Positions 50,549 through 58,962 of a stretch of 64,000 nucleotides of DNA are shown one piece after another. This DNA comes from Desulfobacterales bacterium. GTDB lineage: Bacteria; Desulfobacterota; Desulfobacteria; Desulfobacterales; Desulfosarcinaceae. The notes beneath the pieces were generated by a model. It was given only the letters and a program-made list of their open reading frames with translations. It was not told the DNA's origin and did not search any database. The first letter of the stretch is position 1. Each line of letters begins with the position of its first letter. Made by a program: the position numbers and the translations under genes. The stretch lies in the NCBI GenBank assembly GCA_016218685.1, contig JACRDD010000017.1:1-64000 (forward strand), given 5' to 3'.

Positions 50549-51550
50549 ATGCCACGGCTCTTTATCGAAGAGTATACCCGCGCGCTCACGGGCAAAACGG
50601 TTTGCATCGCATGCCGCGAGGGGATCCTGCGCGACAATTTCAAGGCCGTGATCGACGATATCAAGCTGCTCAACCGGCTTAAAATCAAGACCGCCCTCTA
50701 CCACAACATCGCCAACCGCTTCGCCAATCAGAAATATTTCCGGCTGCTCACCGAGCGGCTGCCCGAGACGCGCATCGTACGCGTGCAGCCGGACGTGGAT
50801 TTTTACACCTTCGTGCTCGATCATGAGGAAAAGGTCCACAAGCTGATCTTTCTGGAGCGCAAAGCCCTCATCGATCAACTCGGCCAGAAGATCAACGCCG
50901 TCACCACCCAGTATGTGCGCCAGAGCATCGGCGCCTGGGGCGATCTGATCGCCAACACCAATTTCAAGGGCGTGATGGAACGTATTTGCGCCCGCATCGA
51001 CAGCGGCTACTACGACCGCGTGCATATCTTGCAGGCCGGCAAGGATGCCATCAAATACGAACTGTTCACCATCGAAGGTTTCGGCACCCTTATCGCCAAT
51101 AACTTTGTAGAGCGTTTCCAACAGGTTTCCAGCGAGAACGATGTGCGCATCATCGAGGGCATTCTCAATCTATACAAGGCCGAAGGTTTCCTCAAACCGC
51201 GAACCCAGGCCTATCTGATGGAGAAGCGTAACCAGTTTTTCGTCACCCTGATCGACGACATTGTGGTGGGGTGCGTGGAAAAAAAGAGCATCGATGCCCG
51301 CACGGTGGAGATCGCCGCCCTGGCCATCTCCACCAAATTCCGCAATCAGCGCGTGGGCGTATTCACGGTCCAGGCGTTCATGGAGACCATGCGCAAGCAA
51401 GGCTTCACCCATTTTATCTCCCTGACCAAGAATCCCAACCTGGAGCATTTGTACCAAACCCTGGGGTTCGAGCCGTGCCGCCGGCCCGAGTACGCCGAGC
51501 GTCAGGCCGCCTCGCCGGGCGTGGCCATGTATTTCAAGCAAATTCCTTGA
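50549..51550 (+). CDS. N-acetylglutamate-synthase-like protein (reduced kinase-fold domain plus GNAT)
   Basis: A 333-residue protein. Residues 1-205 resemble a shrunken amino-acid-kinase-fold domain; its end, DRVHILQAGKDAIKYELFTI followed by EGFGTLI, matches the junction of N-acetylglutamate synthases. Residues about 215-330 are a GNAT acetyltransferase domain with the acetyl-CoA loop ISTKFRNQRVGVFTV. Classical ArgA proteins have about 440 residues and an intact kinase fold; here the N-terminal domain is shorter and lacks the glycine-rich nucleotide loop. N-acetylglutamate formation for arginine synthesis is likely but not proven, since no arg genes are adjacent. Confidence 0.72.
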   Translation: MPRLFIEEYTRALTGKTVCIACREGILRDNFKAVIDDIKLLNRLKIKTALYHNIANRFANQKYFRLLTERLPETRIVRVQPDVDFYTFVLDHEEKVHKLIFLERKALIDQLGQKINAVTTQYVRQSIGAWGDLIANTNFKGVMERICARIDSGYYDRVHILQAGKDAIKYELFTIEGFGTLIANNFVERFQQVSSENDVRIIEGILNLYKAEGFLKPRTQAYLMEKRNQFFVTLIDDIVVGCVEKKSIDARTVEIAALAISTKFRNQRVGVFTVQAFMETMRKQGFTHFISLTKNPNLEHLYQTLGFEPCRRPEYAERQAASPGVAMYFKQIP

Positions 51551-51566
51551 GCGCAAAGCGACGATT

Positions 51567-53807
51567 CTAGTGCCGCGGCAGCACCGCGCTGAGTTTCCGG
51601 GCCAGGTCATCCAGCGAAAAAGGCTTTTGTAGGAAGCCGTCGGCGCCGGCATCCATCAAGGCTTGGGTGGGACCGTCCAGGGCGTAGCCGCTGCAAACGA
51701 TCACCTTGGCGTCCGGGCGTCGCTCCCGGCTGGCGGGATAGAGGGCGGCGCCATCCATGTCCGGCAGCTTGATGTCCAACAAGACGGCGTCGATGGCGGT
51801 GCGGCTGTTGCCGAGGTGGTCCAGGGCTTCCCGGCCGTTGCAGGCCGTGACGACTTGGTAGCCCAGGCGTTTTAAAATGCGCTCGTTCACTTCCAGAACC
51901 AGGGGCTCGTCTTCGACCAACAGAACCGTGCCGTTGGCTTTGGGCGGCGCTTGTGGTTTTGCGGCCGCGGCGGCCCGCGGCGCCTCCGTTTCCGGTAGAT
52001 AGAGGGTCACCTGGGTGCCCTGTCCGGGCTGCGACGCAATGGCCACATGGCCGCCGTGGTTGCGCACGATGCCGTATACGGCCGCCATGCCAAGGCCCCG
52101 GCCCTGGAACTTGGTGGTGAAAAAGGGCTCGAAGATCCGCTGCAACGTCTGGGCGTCCATGCCGATGCCTTCATCGCTGACGGACAGGGCCACGTAAGCG
52201 CCCGGCACCACACCGCCATAGAAAGCGCTTTGGGACGCCTCGATCTTGTGGGGCCGGCAGGCGACCAGAATGCGACCGCCCTGGGTCAGGGCTTCCACGG
52301 CATTGGCCATGATGGCCGAAAGCACCATTTGCATTTGGGTGACATCCATTTTGACAAACGGTTGGCCGCACGCCAGGGCCGAGGCCACCGAGACGTTGGC
52401 CGGGATGGTGTGCTCCAGCAGCGCCAGCGTCTCGGCTACGAAAGCGTGCAAAGGGGTCGGTTTGGCTTTGTATTTGCCGCCTTTGGCATAGGCCAGAAGT
52501 TGCCCGGTCATTTTGGTCATTTGGGTCGCGGCTTGCAGGATGGGATCGACGAACCGCAGGATGCGCTCGGTGTGATTGCCTTCATATCGCAGCAGTTCGG
52601 CGTTGCCCATGATGACCGCCAGCGCGTTGTTGAACTGATGGGCCATGCCGCCGGCCAGGGTGGCCACCGCCTCCAATTTGCGCGCCTCTTCCAGTTGCAG
52701 GGCCGCCGACTGTTTCTCCTCCTGGGCTTTTTTCAGGTCGGTGATTGGCAGCACCAGCTCCAAGGCTGCCGTGACCCGTCCGCCGCCGTCCCGGATGGGC
52801 GTGGTGATGGTCTGGGACCAGATGGGATTGCCTTGGGCGTCATGGCCGGCGTGCTCCTGGATGGCTTTTTCGTATCCATCGGCGAGCACCTGGCGGGCGT
52901 TGCAGCTTTCCGGCGCGATATCCTTATAGACGGTGTCGAAACACGAGCGGCCTTCCACTTCCCCGAAGATCGCTTTTAGAACCCGGTTGGCCCACAGGAT
53001 CTTGTAATCGAGGGAAATAACGGCCAGGCCGGCGCCGATGTTGCCGGTGATGGTCTCCAGGCGGTCCCGCTCCTGGCGCAACTGTTCTTCCATGCGGATG
53101 CGGTGGCGATTTTCGGCCTTGAGCCGGGCATTGGTCTTTTCCAGCTCGGCGGTGCGTTGGACGACGCGATCGGCCAGATGCTCTTTCATTTGCAGCAGCT
53201 TCAGGCGGGTCCGGCGATAGTTACCGGCAACCAGAAAGGTCAAGCCCCAGAAAAGCAGGGAGATCAGGCTGATGAAAAAATGGACCTCCCCCGCGTCCGG
53301 AAGGGTGAGCAGGCGCAGGCACAGCGCCAGCGTGGTTGGAATCGAATAGGCAAAAAAAGCCCGCAGCATGGCGGCAAAAGCCATGGCCGCACCGGCCACC
53401 ATGCCGTACAGCACCACGATGAGAAATACCTGATGCAGCACGGAGTGGATCGGAAAGAGCAGCCAGGCGCCGGCGCCCCACAAGATGCCGGAGATCGCCA
53501 GGGACGCGATGTTCCAGTGCGCCCAGCGCCGCGCACCGTCCAAGGAAAATCGATGGCGGGGAAAGTAGTATACCAACAGCGCCCGGGCGGTCGAAAGCAG
53601 AATCACCGCCGCCAGCCATGCGGCCAGCAGCTCCGGAGCGATCTGAGCGCGCAGCAAATAAGCCAGAAGAAAAGCGTTGACGACCGATGCCAGGATACCG
53701 ACCCAGGATTGTTTGTGAAGCAGGTTGATGCGCTCCTGTTCGAGGTGTCCCCTGCGGCTTGCGGCCGTGCGTTCGGACTGTCCGGTGCGGCGAAGTTCCT
53801 TGACCAT
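51567..53807 (-). CDS. Hybrid histidine kinase with multi-helix membrane sensor
   Basis: A 746-residue hybrid kinase. The N-terminal region (about 30-195) has five or six membrane helices of the MASE type, with short loops and a conserved-looking PRHRFSLDGARRWAHWN segment. Next come a coiled coil, a PAS domain (about 245-360), HisKA with H390 in GGMAHQFNNALAVI, HATPase (FFTTKFQGRGLGMAAVYGIV) and a receiver with D678. No output regulator is adjacent. The N-box lies in a VLSAIMANAVEAL segment. Confidence 0.92.
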   Translation of the reverse strand: MVKELRRTGQSERTAASRRGHLEQERINLLHKQSWVGILASVVNAFLLAYLLRAQIAPELLAAWLAAVILLSTARALLVYYFPRHRFSLDGARRWAHWNIASLAISGILWGAGAWLLFPIHSVLHQVFLIVVLYGMVAGAAMAFAAMLRAFFAYSIPTTLALCLRLLTLPDAGEVHFFISLISLLFWGLTFLVAGNYRRTRLKLLQMKEHLADRVVQRTAELEKTNARLKAENRHRIRMEEQLRQERDRLETITGNIGAGLAVISLDYKILWANRVLKAIFGEVEGRSCFDTVYKDIAPESCNARQVLADGYEKAIQEHAGHDAQGNPIWSQTITTPIRDGGGRVTAALELVLPITDLKKAQEEKQSAALQLEEARKLEAVATLAGGMAHQFNNALAVIMGNAELLRYEGNHTERILRFVDPILQAATQMTKMTGQLLAYAKGGKYKAKPTPLHAFVAETLALLEHTIPANVSVASALACGQPFVKMDVTQMQMVLSAIMANAVEALTQGGRILVACRPHKIEASQSAFYGGVVPGAYVALSVSDEGIGMDAQTLQRIFEPFFTTKFQGRGLGMAAVYGIVRNHGGHVAIASQPGQGTQVTLYLPETEAPRAAAAAKPQAPPKANGTVLLVEDEPLVLEVNERILKRLGYQVVTACNGREALDHLGNSRTAIDAVLLDIKLPDMDGAALYPASRERRPDAKVIVCSGYALDGPTQALMDAGADGFLQKPFSLDDLARKLSAVLPRH

Positions 53808-53965
53808 GCAGATATCCCACGTTCCGTGCCGGCAGAACCGGCTCGCGGTTATTCATCACCGTTTCGATGGTTCAAACGGATTATTGCGTTTCGGTATGGA
53901 ACCGTAACTCGGGGTGGATCGGACTCATGGTGGTGGAAAATAACGGAATGCAGACGACGTTCAAT

Positions 53966-54511
53966 TCAGGTAGCGGTTATTTCCTCATCCCCCTGCGGAA
54001 CAGCCCTTTTCAATACATAGTCTATAAAATAGGCCACATTCGCAGCGACATAATGCACACCGCATCGGTGGGCCATATCCGGGTCATGGCGAAAGGCCGG
54101 TCCGCCCGCGATCAGGCACGTGCCGGCCGGCAGGCGATGTCCCACGCGTGCCAGTTCTTCCTCGGAATCGAGTTGCAGGACCGTCAGCCCTACATATTCG
54201 GGGCGGTGCTCGAGGCAAGCGGCCACGATGGCTTCGGCCGGCCGAACCAACCCCACCGGTATGATCTGCATGCCCATCACCTCGGCAAACAGGTGGATGA
54301 TCTCGATCCCTTGGCCGATGCCGTCATCCAGCGTGGCGGTCAGCAGGCGCGGACTTTTAGACCAGAGGCCCTGATTGCCGCTCTCTTGCTTCCAGCGGAT
54401 CAAATCCCGGCCGCTGCGAACAACCTGCTCCCGCGAGGGAAGCCCTTGCGCGAGCCATGCGCGACTCAAATTTTCCAGGTGTTGGCTGAGAGCTGTCATC
54501 ACCTTTTCCAT
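53966..54511 (-). CDS. Cobalamin-binding-like domain protein lacking the lower-ligand histidine
   Basis: A 181-residue protein that resembles a B12-binding module: a helical cap (about 1-55), then a Rossmann-like domain with TLDDGIGQGIEIIHLFAEV, a GLTVLQLDSEEEL segment and a CLIAGGPAF strand. In corrinoid proteins the DxHxxG motif supplies the cobalt-ligating histidine; here the equivalent is DDGIG, with no histidine. It may bind corrinoid without that ligand, or have lost the cofactor. The start is uncertain: ATG 54511 is used, ATG 54499 is close, and TTG 54625 would give 219 residues and a fuller cap domain. Confidence 0.65.
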   Translation of the reverse strand: MEKVMTALSQHLENLSRAWLAQGLPSREQVVRSGRDLIRWKQESGNQGLWSKSPRLLTATLDDGIGQGIEIIHLFAEVMGMQIIPVGLVRPAEAIVAACLEHRPEYVGLTVLQLDSEEELARVGHRLPAGTCLIAGGPAFRHDPDMAHRCGVHYVAANVAYFIDYVLKRAVPQGDEEITAT

Positions 54512-55000
54512 GGAGTGGGTCGACCCTTGGCGGCAGAGATCTGCGCCAGTACTGCCATGAAGATGTGCCCTGATGTCCAGAAAACGACGATATGCGCCTA
54601 TAGTTGGAAAATCTGCCGCTGTCAAAAGGGAAATGGGCCGGTATTGAACGATTTGGGCGTCTGCCTGCTGCCCGGCGTTCCGGCTTGTCCGCTTAAATGC
54701 CCAAGACGCAAAGCAATTTTTTCAAAGCAGGGCGCCACGCTGTCGGCGGTACGGGCCAATTGGTCCCATTTTTAAAGGTTTCAGCAAAAGTTTTGGGCTT
54801 GTATATTTTGAACGGCCCGGTTATGGTTTACTCGCTTTGCCTATCGCCCTGGTCCATGAGGGGCGCCTTATCTTGCCACTGAAATGGTTTGCACGCCCCT
54901 TTGAAAAGCGGTGTGCGCCCTAAACGGCATGGCCGATTGCGGATTCGACCATTGCCCTCAAGAACACCCAAACGCACGTACCAAAGAAGGAGGAACATCG
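54512..55000. other. 489-bp intergenic region upstream of HU
   Basis: No gene is supported apart from a possible N-terminal extension of the B12-like protein. A TATATT box at 54802-54807 within an AT-rich patch could be a -10 element for HU, but its -35 is poor. The long untranslated distance to the HU start may hold regulation not visible by eye. Confidence 0.35.
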
Positions 55001-55270
55001 ATGAACAAAACCGATCTGATTGCTAAAGTCGCCACGGTGGTGGGTACTCAAAAGATGGCCAAGGAAGCGGTCGATTGCGTGCTGGACGCGATTACCAAAG
55101 CCATGGCCGATAGTGACACGGTTCAAATCGCCGGTTTCGGCAGCTTCAAGGTGAGCGAACGCAAGGCCCGCACGGGCCGAAATCCCCAGAGCGGCGCTTC
55201 CATCAACATCCCGGCCCGCAAGGTACCCAAATTCATCGCTGGAAAAGCGCTCAAAGACGCCGTTAACTAA
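55001..55270 (+). CDS. HU-family DNA-binding protein
   Basis: An 89-residue nucleoid protein. It has the N-terminal helix region NKTDLIAKVATVVGTQKM, the GFGSFKVSERKARTGRNPQ beta-arm with the family's RxxRxGRNP pattern, and a VPKFIAGKALKDAV C-terminal helix. It bends DNA as a dimer. GAAGGAGG before ATG 55001 is a strong ribosome binding site, and the gene has its own terminator, as expected of an abundant protein. Confidence 0.93.
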   Translation: MNKTDLIAKVATVVGTQKMAKEAVDCVLDAITKAMADSDTVQIAGFGSFKVSERKARTGRNPQSGASINIPARKVPKFIAGKALKDAVN

Positions 55271-55389
55271 CCCGCAGGGCCAACAACCAAGCGACCCTTC
55301 ACCGAAGTAAAGACAGGCCCTGAAATGGATCAATTGGGGTCAGGTTAAAATTACGGCGGCGCGGTTAAAAGCAGATAGGTAAAGATAAA

Positions 55390-55430
55390 GAGGCAACGTC
55401 TACTCACAGGGCGTTGCCTCTCTTTTTTTT
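55390..55430 (+). terminator. Intrinsic terminator downstream of HU
   Basis: An 11-bp stem (55390-55400 with 55410-55420, one G-U pair) with a 9-nt loop is followed by TCT8. It terminates plus-strand transcription about 120 bp after the HU stop and, with a TTTATCTTT tract on the other strand, may also end the ydbH-ynbE-ydbL transcript, whose last stop is 6 bp away. Confidence 0.85.
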
Positions 55431-55436
55431 GCCGTA

Positions 55437-55811
55437 TTACTTCTGGCGCCATTTTCCCGAGCCGTCCTGGAGCCACTCCCCGGGGGCAGCCTTTTCGGCA
55501 ATCTGGATGGCCCGGCGCTGACCGACCACCTGGATGTCCGTCCCGGTTTGCTGCGCGATCTGGGCATAGATGGTCTTGCGGTCCTGGTTTTCGGCGGCCA
55601 CCACATTCTGCTTTTCGGTCTGCCCCTTGAGCAGCTCCAGGAAGCCTTGATTGTTTTCGCCCACCACCCCCCGGGCCTTCAGGTCGACCAGAATCGGCAG
55701 GCGCTCGCGCATGCGCGCCTTCACGTCCTCGGACCAGCCGGTGCCCGCCAAGGTGACCGCGGCCACTATGAACAACACGGTGAGTATGATTTGCTTTGCT
55801 CTTACATGCAT
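55437..55811 (-). CDS. ydbL: YdbL-family (DUF1318) periplasmic protein
   Basis: A 124-residue exported protein with a hydrophobic leader (about 7-24) and the DUF1318 body: RLPILVDLKARGVVGENNQG, cited by its core ARGVVGENNQGFLE, then VAAENQDRKTIYAQIAQQTG. AGGAG lies 8 nt before ATG 55811; an upstream in-frame GTG overlaps that site. In enterobacteria YdbL works with YdbH and YnbE in phospholipid transport between the membranes, and the same three genes stand together here. Confidence 0.88.
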   Translation of the reverse strand: MHVRAKQIILTVLFIVAAVTLAGTGWSEDVKARMRERLPILVDLKARGVVGENNQGFLELLKGQTEKQNVVAAENQDRKTIYAQIAQQTGTDIQVVGQRRAIQIAEKAAPGEWLQDGSGKWRQK

Positions 55812-55859
55812 GGGTGTCACTCCTTTAATTTGCGGCTGCCTTGGGCCGCTTATTTGCTT

Positions 55860-56075
55860 CTAGTTGCCTTTGGGCTGGATTTTTTCCTCGGCCTGGTCCA
55901 GATCGTCGAAAAAATCGTCCAAGGCGCGATCCACCCGAACATTGACATCGATGGTGATGTGCATGGGCGCCACTTCAACCCGATGCACACTTTCCACCTT
56001 GTGCTGTGTCTGGCAGCTTGAAAGCAGTCCCGTGAGTGCTGCCATCAGCATGATCCATGGAATTCTTTTCTTCAT
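55860..56075 (-). CDS. ynbE: YnbE-like lipoprotein
   Basis: A 71-residue lipoprotein: leader with lipobox LLSSC, then VAPMHITIDVNVRVDRALDD and an acidic helical end. The beta-strand following the lipobox is the part by which YnbE is thought to extend the YdbH bridge at the outer membrane. AAGGAG lies 7 nt before ATG 56075. It sits between ydbH and ydbL, as in other genomes. Confidence 0.88.
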   Translation of the reverse strand: MKKRIPWIMLMAALTGLLSSCQTQHKVESVHRVEVAPMHITIDVNVRVDRALDDFFDDLDQAEEKIQPKGN

Positions 56076-56111
56076 GCGCGGCTCCTTCATAAAAGGTTGG
56101 GATGGGAATCC

Positions 56112-58769
56112 CTATTTGTGCTTCGGTGCCATCATTTGCCGGTAATGCAAGATCTCGCGCAAAGGCGTTTTGAAATTCAGATCGAGGTTGATCCCTTGAA
56201 ATTCGGCCTGGCCCTCGCCGCTGAAGCGTTTGAACGCGCCCGATTGCGGGTCGTAAGCAAACGGCAGCCGGCGGTTGGGCTTGCCGTTCAGCTTCAGGCT
56301 CACCAGCAAGAGGTCGGCTTCACTGCGCAGATCCACCCGGGCCCAATTGTAGCTATAGTCTTTCAAGGCTTCGCTGGCAATATCCAACTGGGTATACTGG
56401 GGCGTGCCGGACGCCAGGCCATCGAGCAAGGTCTGAGTGCCGCTGAGCCTGATGGTGCCGGTTTGTCCGGGCGTAGAGTAGAGAAAGCCGTTATCGAAAC
56501 GCAGTTCTCCATTCTTCCAGAGCAGGGGGATGCGGCCGTTGACGGCACCCTCCCCACTGCCCTGGGCAACCCCGAGCTGATCCAGCAGCATGGCCAGGTT
56601 GAGCCGGTCGCCATACACGGTGACTTCGACTTCGTTCTTGCCGGGCATGAGGCGGAAGGCCTGGGTCTGCATGCTTCCCTTGCACCACTGGATGCCGGCC
56701 TTTTCGATGAACAGGGTCGTGTCGGATTCCAACTGAAAATCGATGCTGAGCGCCTGGGCCTTGAGTTTGCCCATGGATAGGTTGGCCACCAGCAACTGCT
56801 GCCGGGGCCGGCTGCGCAGGCGGATCAGATCTTCCAGGTCCAAGACACAGGCAATGCCTGCCAAGTCCAATTTCATGGAAGCATGGCGCAGGCTGCCCTG
56901 ATCCACGCGAATCCGCCCCAGGCTTTGGATGGCATCTGCCTTGACGCGCGCCTCGGCCTGGGCCTCCAGCCTGCCTTGGAAGAGAAGACCTTCCGCGGCC
57001 GGCATGAAGTTCCCCAGATCCACGGCCGAGGCGGACCTAAACGCCGGGATCGAAAGGGTAGCAAAGACCCCGTCGCTGCCCACTTCGGTGCGCATCCGCA
57101 CGTTCATCCCCGGAACGAGTCGATTGGCATGCCGCAGCTCGGCCCAGAAGCCGGCCGCGCCCAGACCGATCTTGCCTTGCAGGGTCCCCAGGGCACGCGA
57201 TTGCCACAGCATTTGGCCCACGGATAGATCGCCCGCCGGCGCCTGGGCGGTGAAGGGGTAGCGCACTGGCAGTCGCACCGCGATCTGGCGCACCTGCACA
57301 TCCTGGGCGGTGTACTGCGCGTGACCATCGGCGATCGTCAATTCCGCGCCGATGCTTCCGTGGGGGCCGGTGAGATCCGCGGTGGATTGGGTGGCCTGTT
57401 CGGGAGAATTCTGGAATGTTCCGTCCAGCGTCACGAGCGGCAGCTTTACGGTGACCGCGGGGTGCTGCGCGGAGAGTTCGGCAATGCTCACTAGAAAGCG
57501 TCCGGTCATGCCCTGCGGGGTGACTTCGCCGGCCGCCTCGATGCGCGGCGGCGGGCTCTCCACCTGCCACGAGCCCTGTCGCAGGCAGAACCGATTCTCG
57601 GTTTTGGCCATGACTTCCGGTGAACGCACTTCCCATTGGAGCGCCCGGCCCTTCTCTTGCCGGCCTGAAAGCGACAGGTCGAGGGCCAAGGGTTGAATCA
57701 AGGCAAAGGTGTTGGCGGGTGCGAGCGCATACGCTTGACCCGGTAGTACTACGCGTGCCAGGGCTTCGGTGTGCCATGCCTGTGCTTCCAGGGCAAATCG
57801 GCCTTCCACGCCCTCCACCTGGAGCGTGGCCGGTCCCTGGAAGCCGAACGGCCCCAGCGACCAGAGAAAGCTTCGGCCGTCATCGGACTTGCAGCGCAAG
57901 ACGATGGGCATCGCTTCGGCCCCGGGGCTGGGGCGCGGGACCACGCGGCCGGAGGCCAGGGCAAGATTCAGGGCCGTGAGGCGGATTTCGCCCGCCATCG
58001 AGGTTAGGGCCAACGGTTGCAGCCGGGCGCGGGCCTGGCCCTCCAAATCCACTCGGCCCCCTATCGGCAGCTCGATGAACAGCCCCAGGAGATCGGCGAA
58101 GCGTTCGATCCGCAGATCCTGGGCGGTCATGGTCAGGGCCAGGGTGTTGGCGTTGGTCTCCAGATCGCCCATGAGATGAATGGGGCTGCCCCGGGGCGAC
58201 AGCAGGGCCGTGCCTTGCAGGCGCCCCCGATCCAGTCGGCTGGTATCCAGATCCATCTCCAGGGGAATCTCCAGGGAGCGGCCGCGCCAATGCACCCTGA
58301 CCAGGGCGTTGCGCAGCGTCAGGCGTTTGAGCCCGACGGGTAATTTTCGGGGTAGATCGGCGATTGACATCGCCGGGTGGTCCGACTTTTCCGTGCCGGG
58401 CGGCTTCCAGCCGGCGAGGGCGTTGCCGGCCTCATTGAGGGTCAGGGAAAGGTTCAGGCCGCTGAGAACGACGGTGTTGATCCGCCCGGCCGCAAGCGAG
58501 GCCGGCGAGTAATCGATCTGGATGGCATCCACCTGGCCGGAGGAAAGAGCGCCCAGGTTCAAGCGGATGGGACCGGTGTCCGTGCCGCGCCACCCGATGC
58601 GCCGCAGTCGGATCATTTGCGGGTCCAAGCCGGCTTCCTTGGCCCAGCGCGGCAACAGGCGCGTTTCGAGATAGACGGGTAGAAAATGAGCAAAGACCAG
58701 GAGTCCGCCCAGGCAGAACACGAACCCGGCGAGGAGCAGAATCCATTTGTGGGAACGCGACAGTGGCAT
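56112..58769 (-). CDS. ydbH: YdbH-type AsmA-like intermembrane lipid transport protein
   Basis: An 885-residue protein with one N-terminal membrane helix (about 9-31) and a very long beta-rich periplasmic body, the expected shape of the YdbH/AsmA-like bridge family. The C-terminal region (LAMLLDQLGVAQGSGEGAVNGRIPLLW, cited by GEGAVNGRIPLLW, then FLYSTPGQTGTIRLSG) is the most conserved YdbH block. It should span the periplasm from the inner membrane and carry phospholipids to the outer membrane with YnbE and YdbL, encoded directly downstream. Size is close to the enterobacterial protein (about 880). Confidence 0.88.
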   Translation of the reverse strand: MPLSRSHKWILLLAGFVFCLGGLLVFAHFLPVYLETRLLPRWAKEAGLDPQMIRLRRIGWRGTDTGPIRLNLGALSSGQVDAIQIDYSPASLAAGRINTVVLSGLNLSLTLNEAGNALAGWKPPGTEKSDHPAMSIADLPRKLPVGLKRLTLRNALVRVHWRGRSLEIPLEMDLDTSRLDRGRLQGTALLSPRGSPIHLMGDLETNANTLALTMTAQDLRIERFADLLGLFIELPIGGRVDLEGQARARLQPLALTSMAGEIRLTALNLALASGRVVPRPSPGAEAMPIVLRCKSDDGRSFLWSLGPFGFQGPATLQVEGVEGRFALEAQAWHTEALARVVLPGQAYALAPANTFALIQPLALDLSLSGRQEKGRALQWEVRSPEVMAKTENRFCLRQGSWQVESPPPRIEAAGEVTPQGMTGRFLVSIAELSAQHPAVTVKLPLVTLDGTFQNSPEQATQSTADLTGPHGSIGAELTIADGHAQYTAQDVQVRQIAVRLPVRYPFTAQAPAGDLSVGQMLWQSRALGTLQGKIGLGAAGFWAELRHANRLVPGMNVRMRTEVGSDGVFATLSIPAFRSASAVDLGNFMPAAEGLLFQGRLEAQAEARVKADAIQSLGRIRVDQGSLRHASMKLDLAGIACVLDLEDLIRLRSRPRQQLLVANLSMGKLKAQALSIDFQLESDTTLFIEKAGIQWCKGSMQTQAFRLMPGKNEVEVTVYGDRLNLAMLLDQLGVAQGSGEGAVNGRIPLLWKNGELRFDNGFLYSTPGQTGTIRLSGTQTLLDGLASGTPQYTQLDIASEALKDYSYNWARVDLRSEADLLLVSLKLNGKPNRRLPFAYDPQSGAFKRFSGEGQAEFQGINLDLNFKTPLREILHYRQMMAPKHK

Positions 58770-58878
58770 GCATTCCTTAAGATGAAGGTAGACGCTTGTC
58801 TTTCACTTACTGCAAAAGGGATGCCCCTGGCAAGGCGGTAAGGGGTTGCCTCAAACCCGACGGCCCGGATATCCTCCA

Positions 58879-58907
58879 TTGCTTCCGCGGGTGGGTTCTT
58901 GTATAGG
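58879..58907 (+). promoter_or_regulatory. Candidate sigma-70 promoter for pheA
   Basis: TTGCTT and TATAGG are separated by 17 bp, ending 56 bp before the pheA start in a 193-bp divergent gap. Spacing is ideal; each box matches the consensus at three to four of six positions. No attenuator-type leader peptide with phenylalanine codons was seen. Confidence 0.4.
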
Positions 58908-58962
58908 GCTGCACTAGGCATGATCGCTCAACACCCTCCATGGCCGTCGAAGGAAAACCATC

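Noticed and set aside
54512-54625. TTG start at 54625 for the B12-binding-like gene
   Set aside because: No ribosome binding site precedes it. It was kept only as an alternative because it would give a fuller cap domain.
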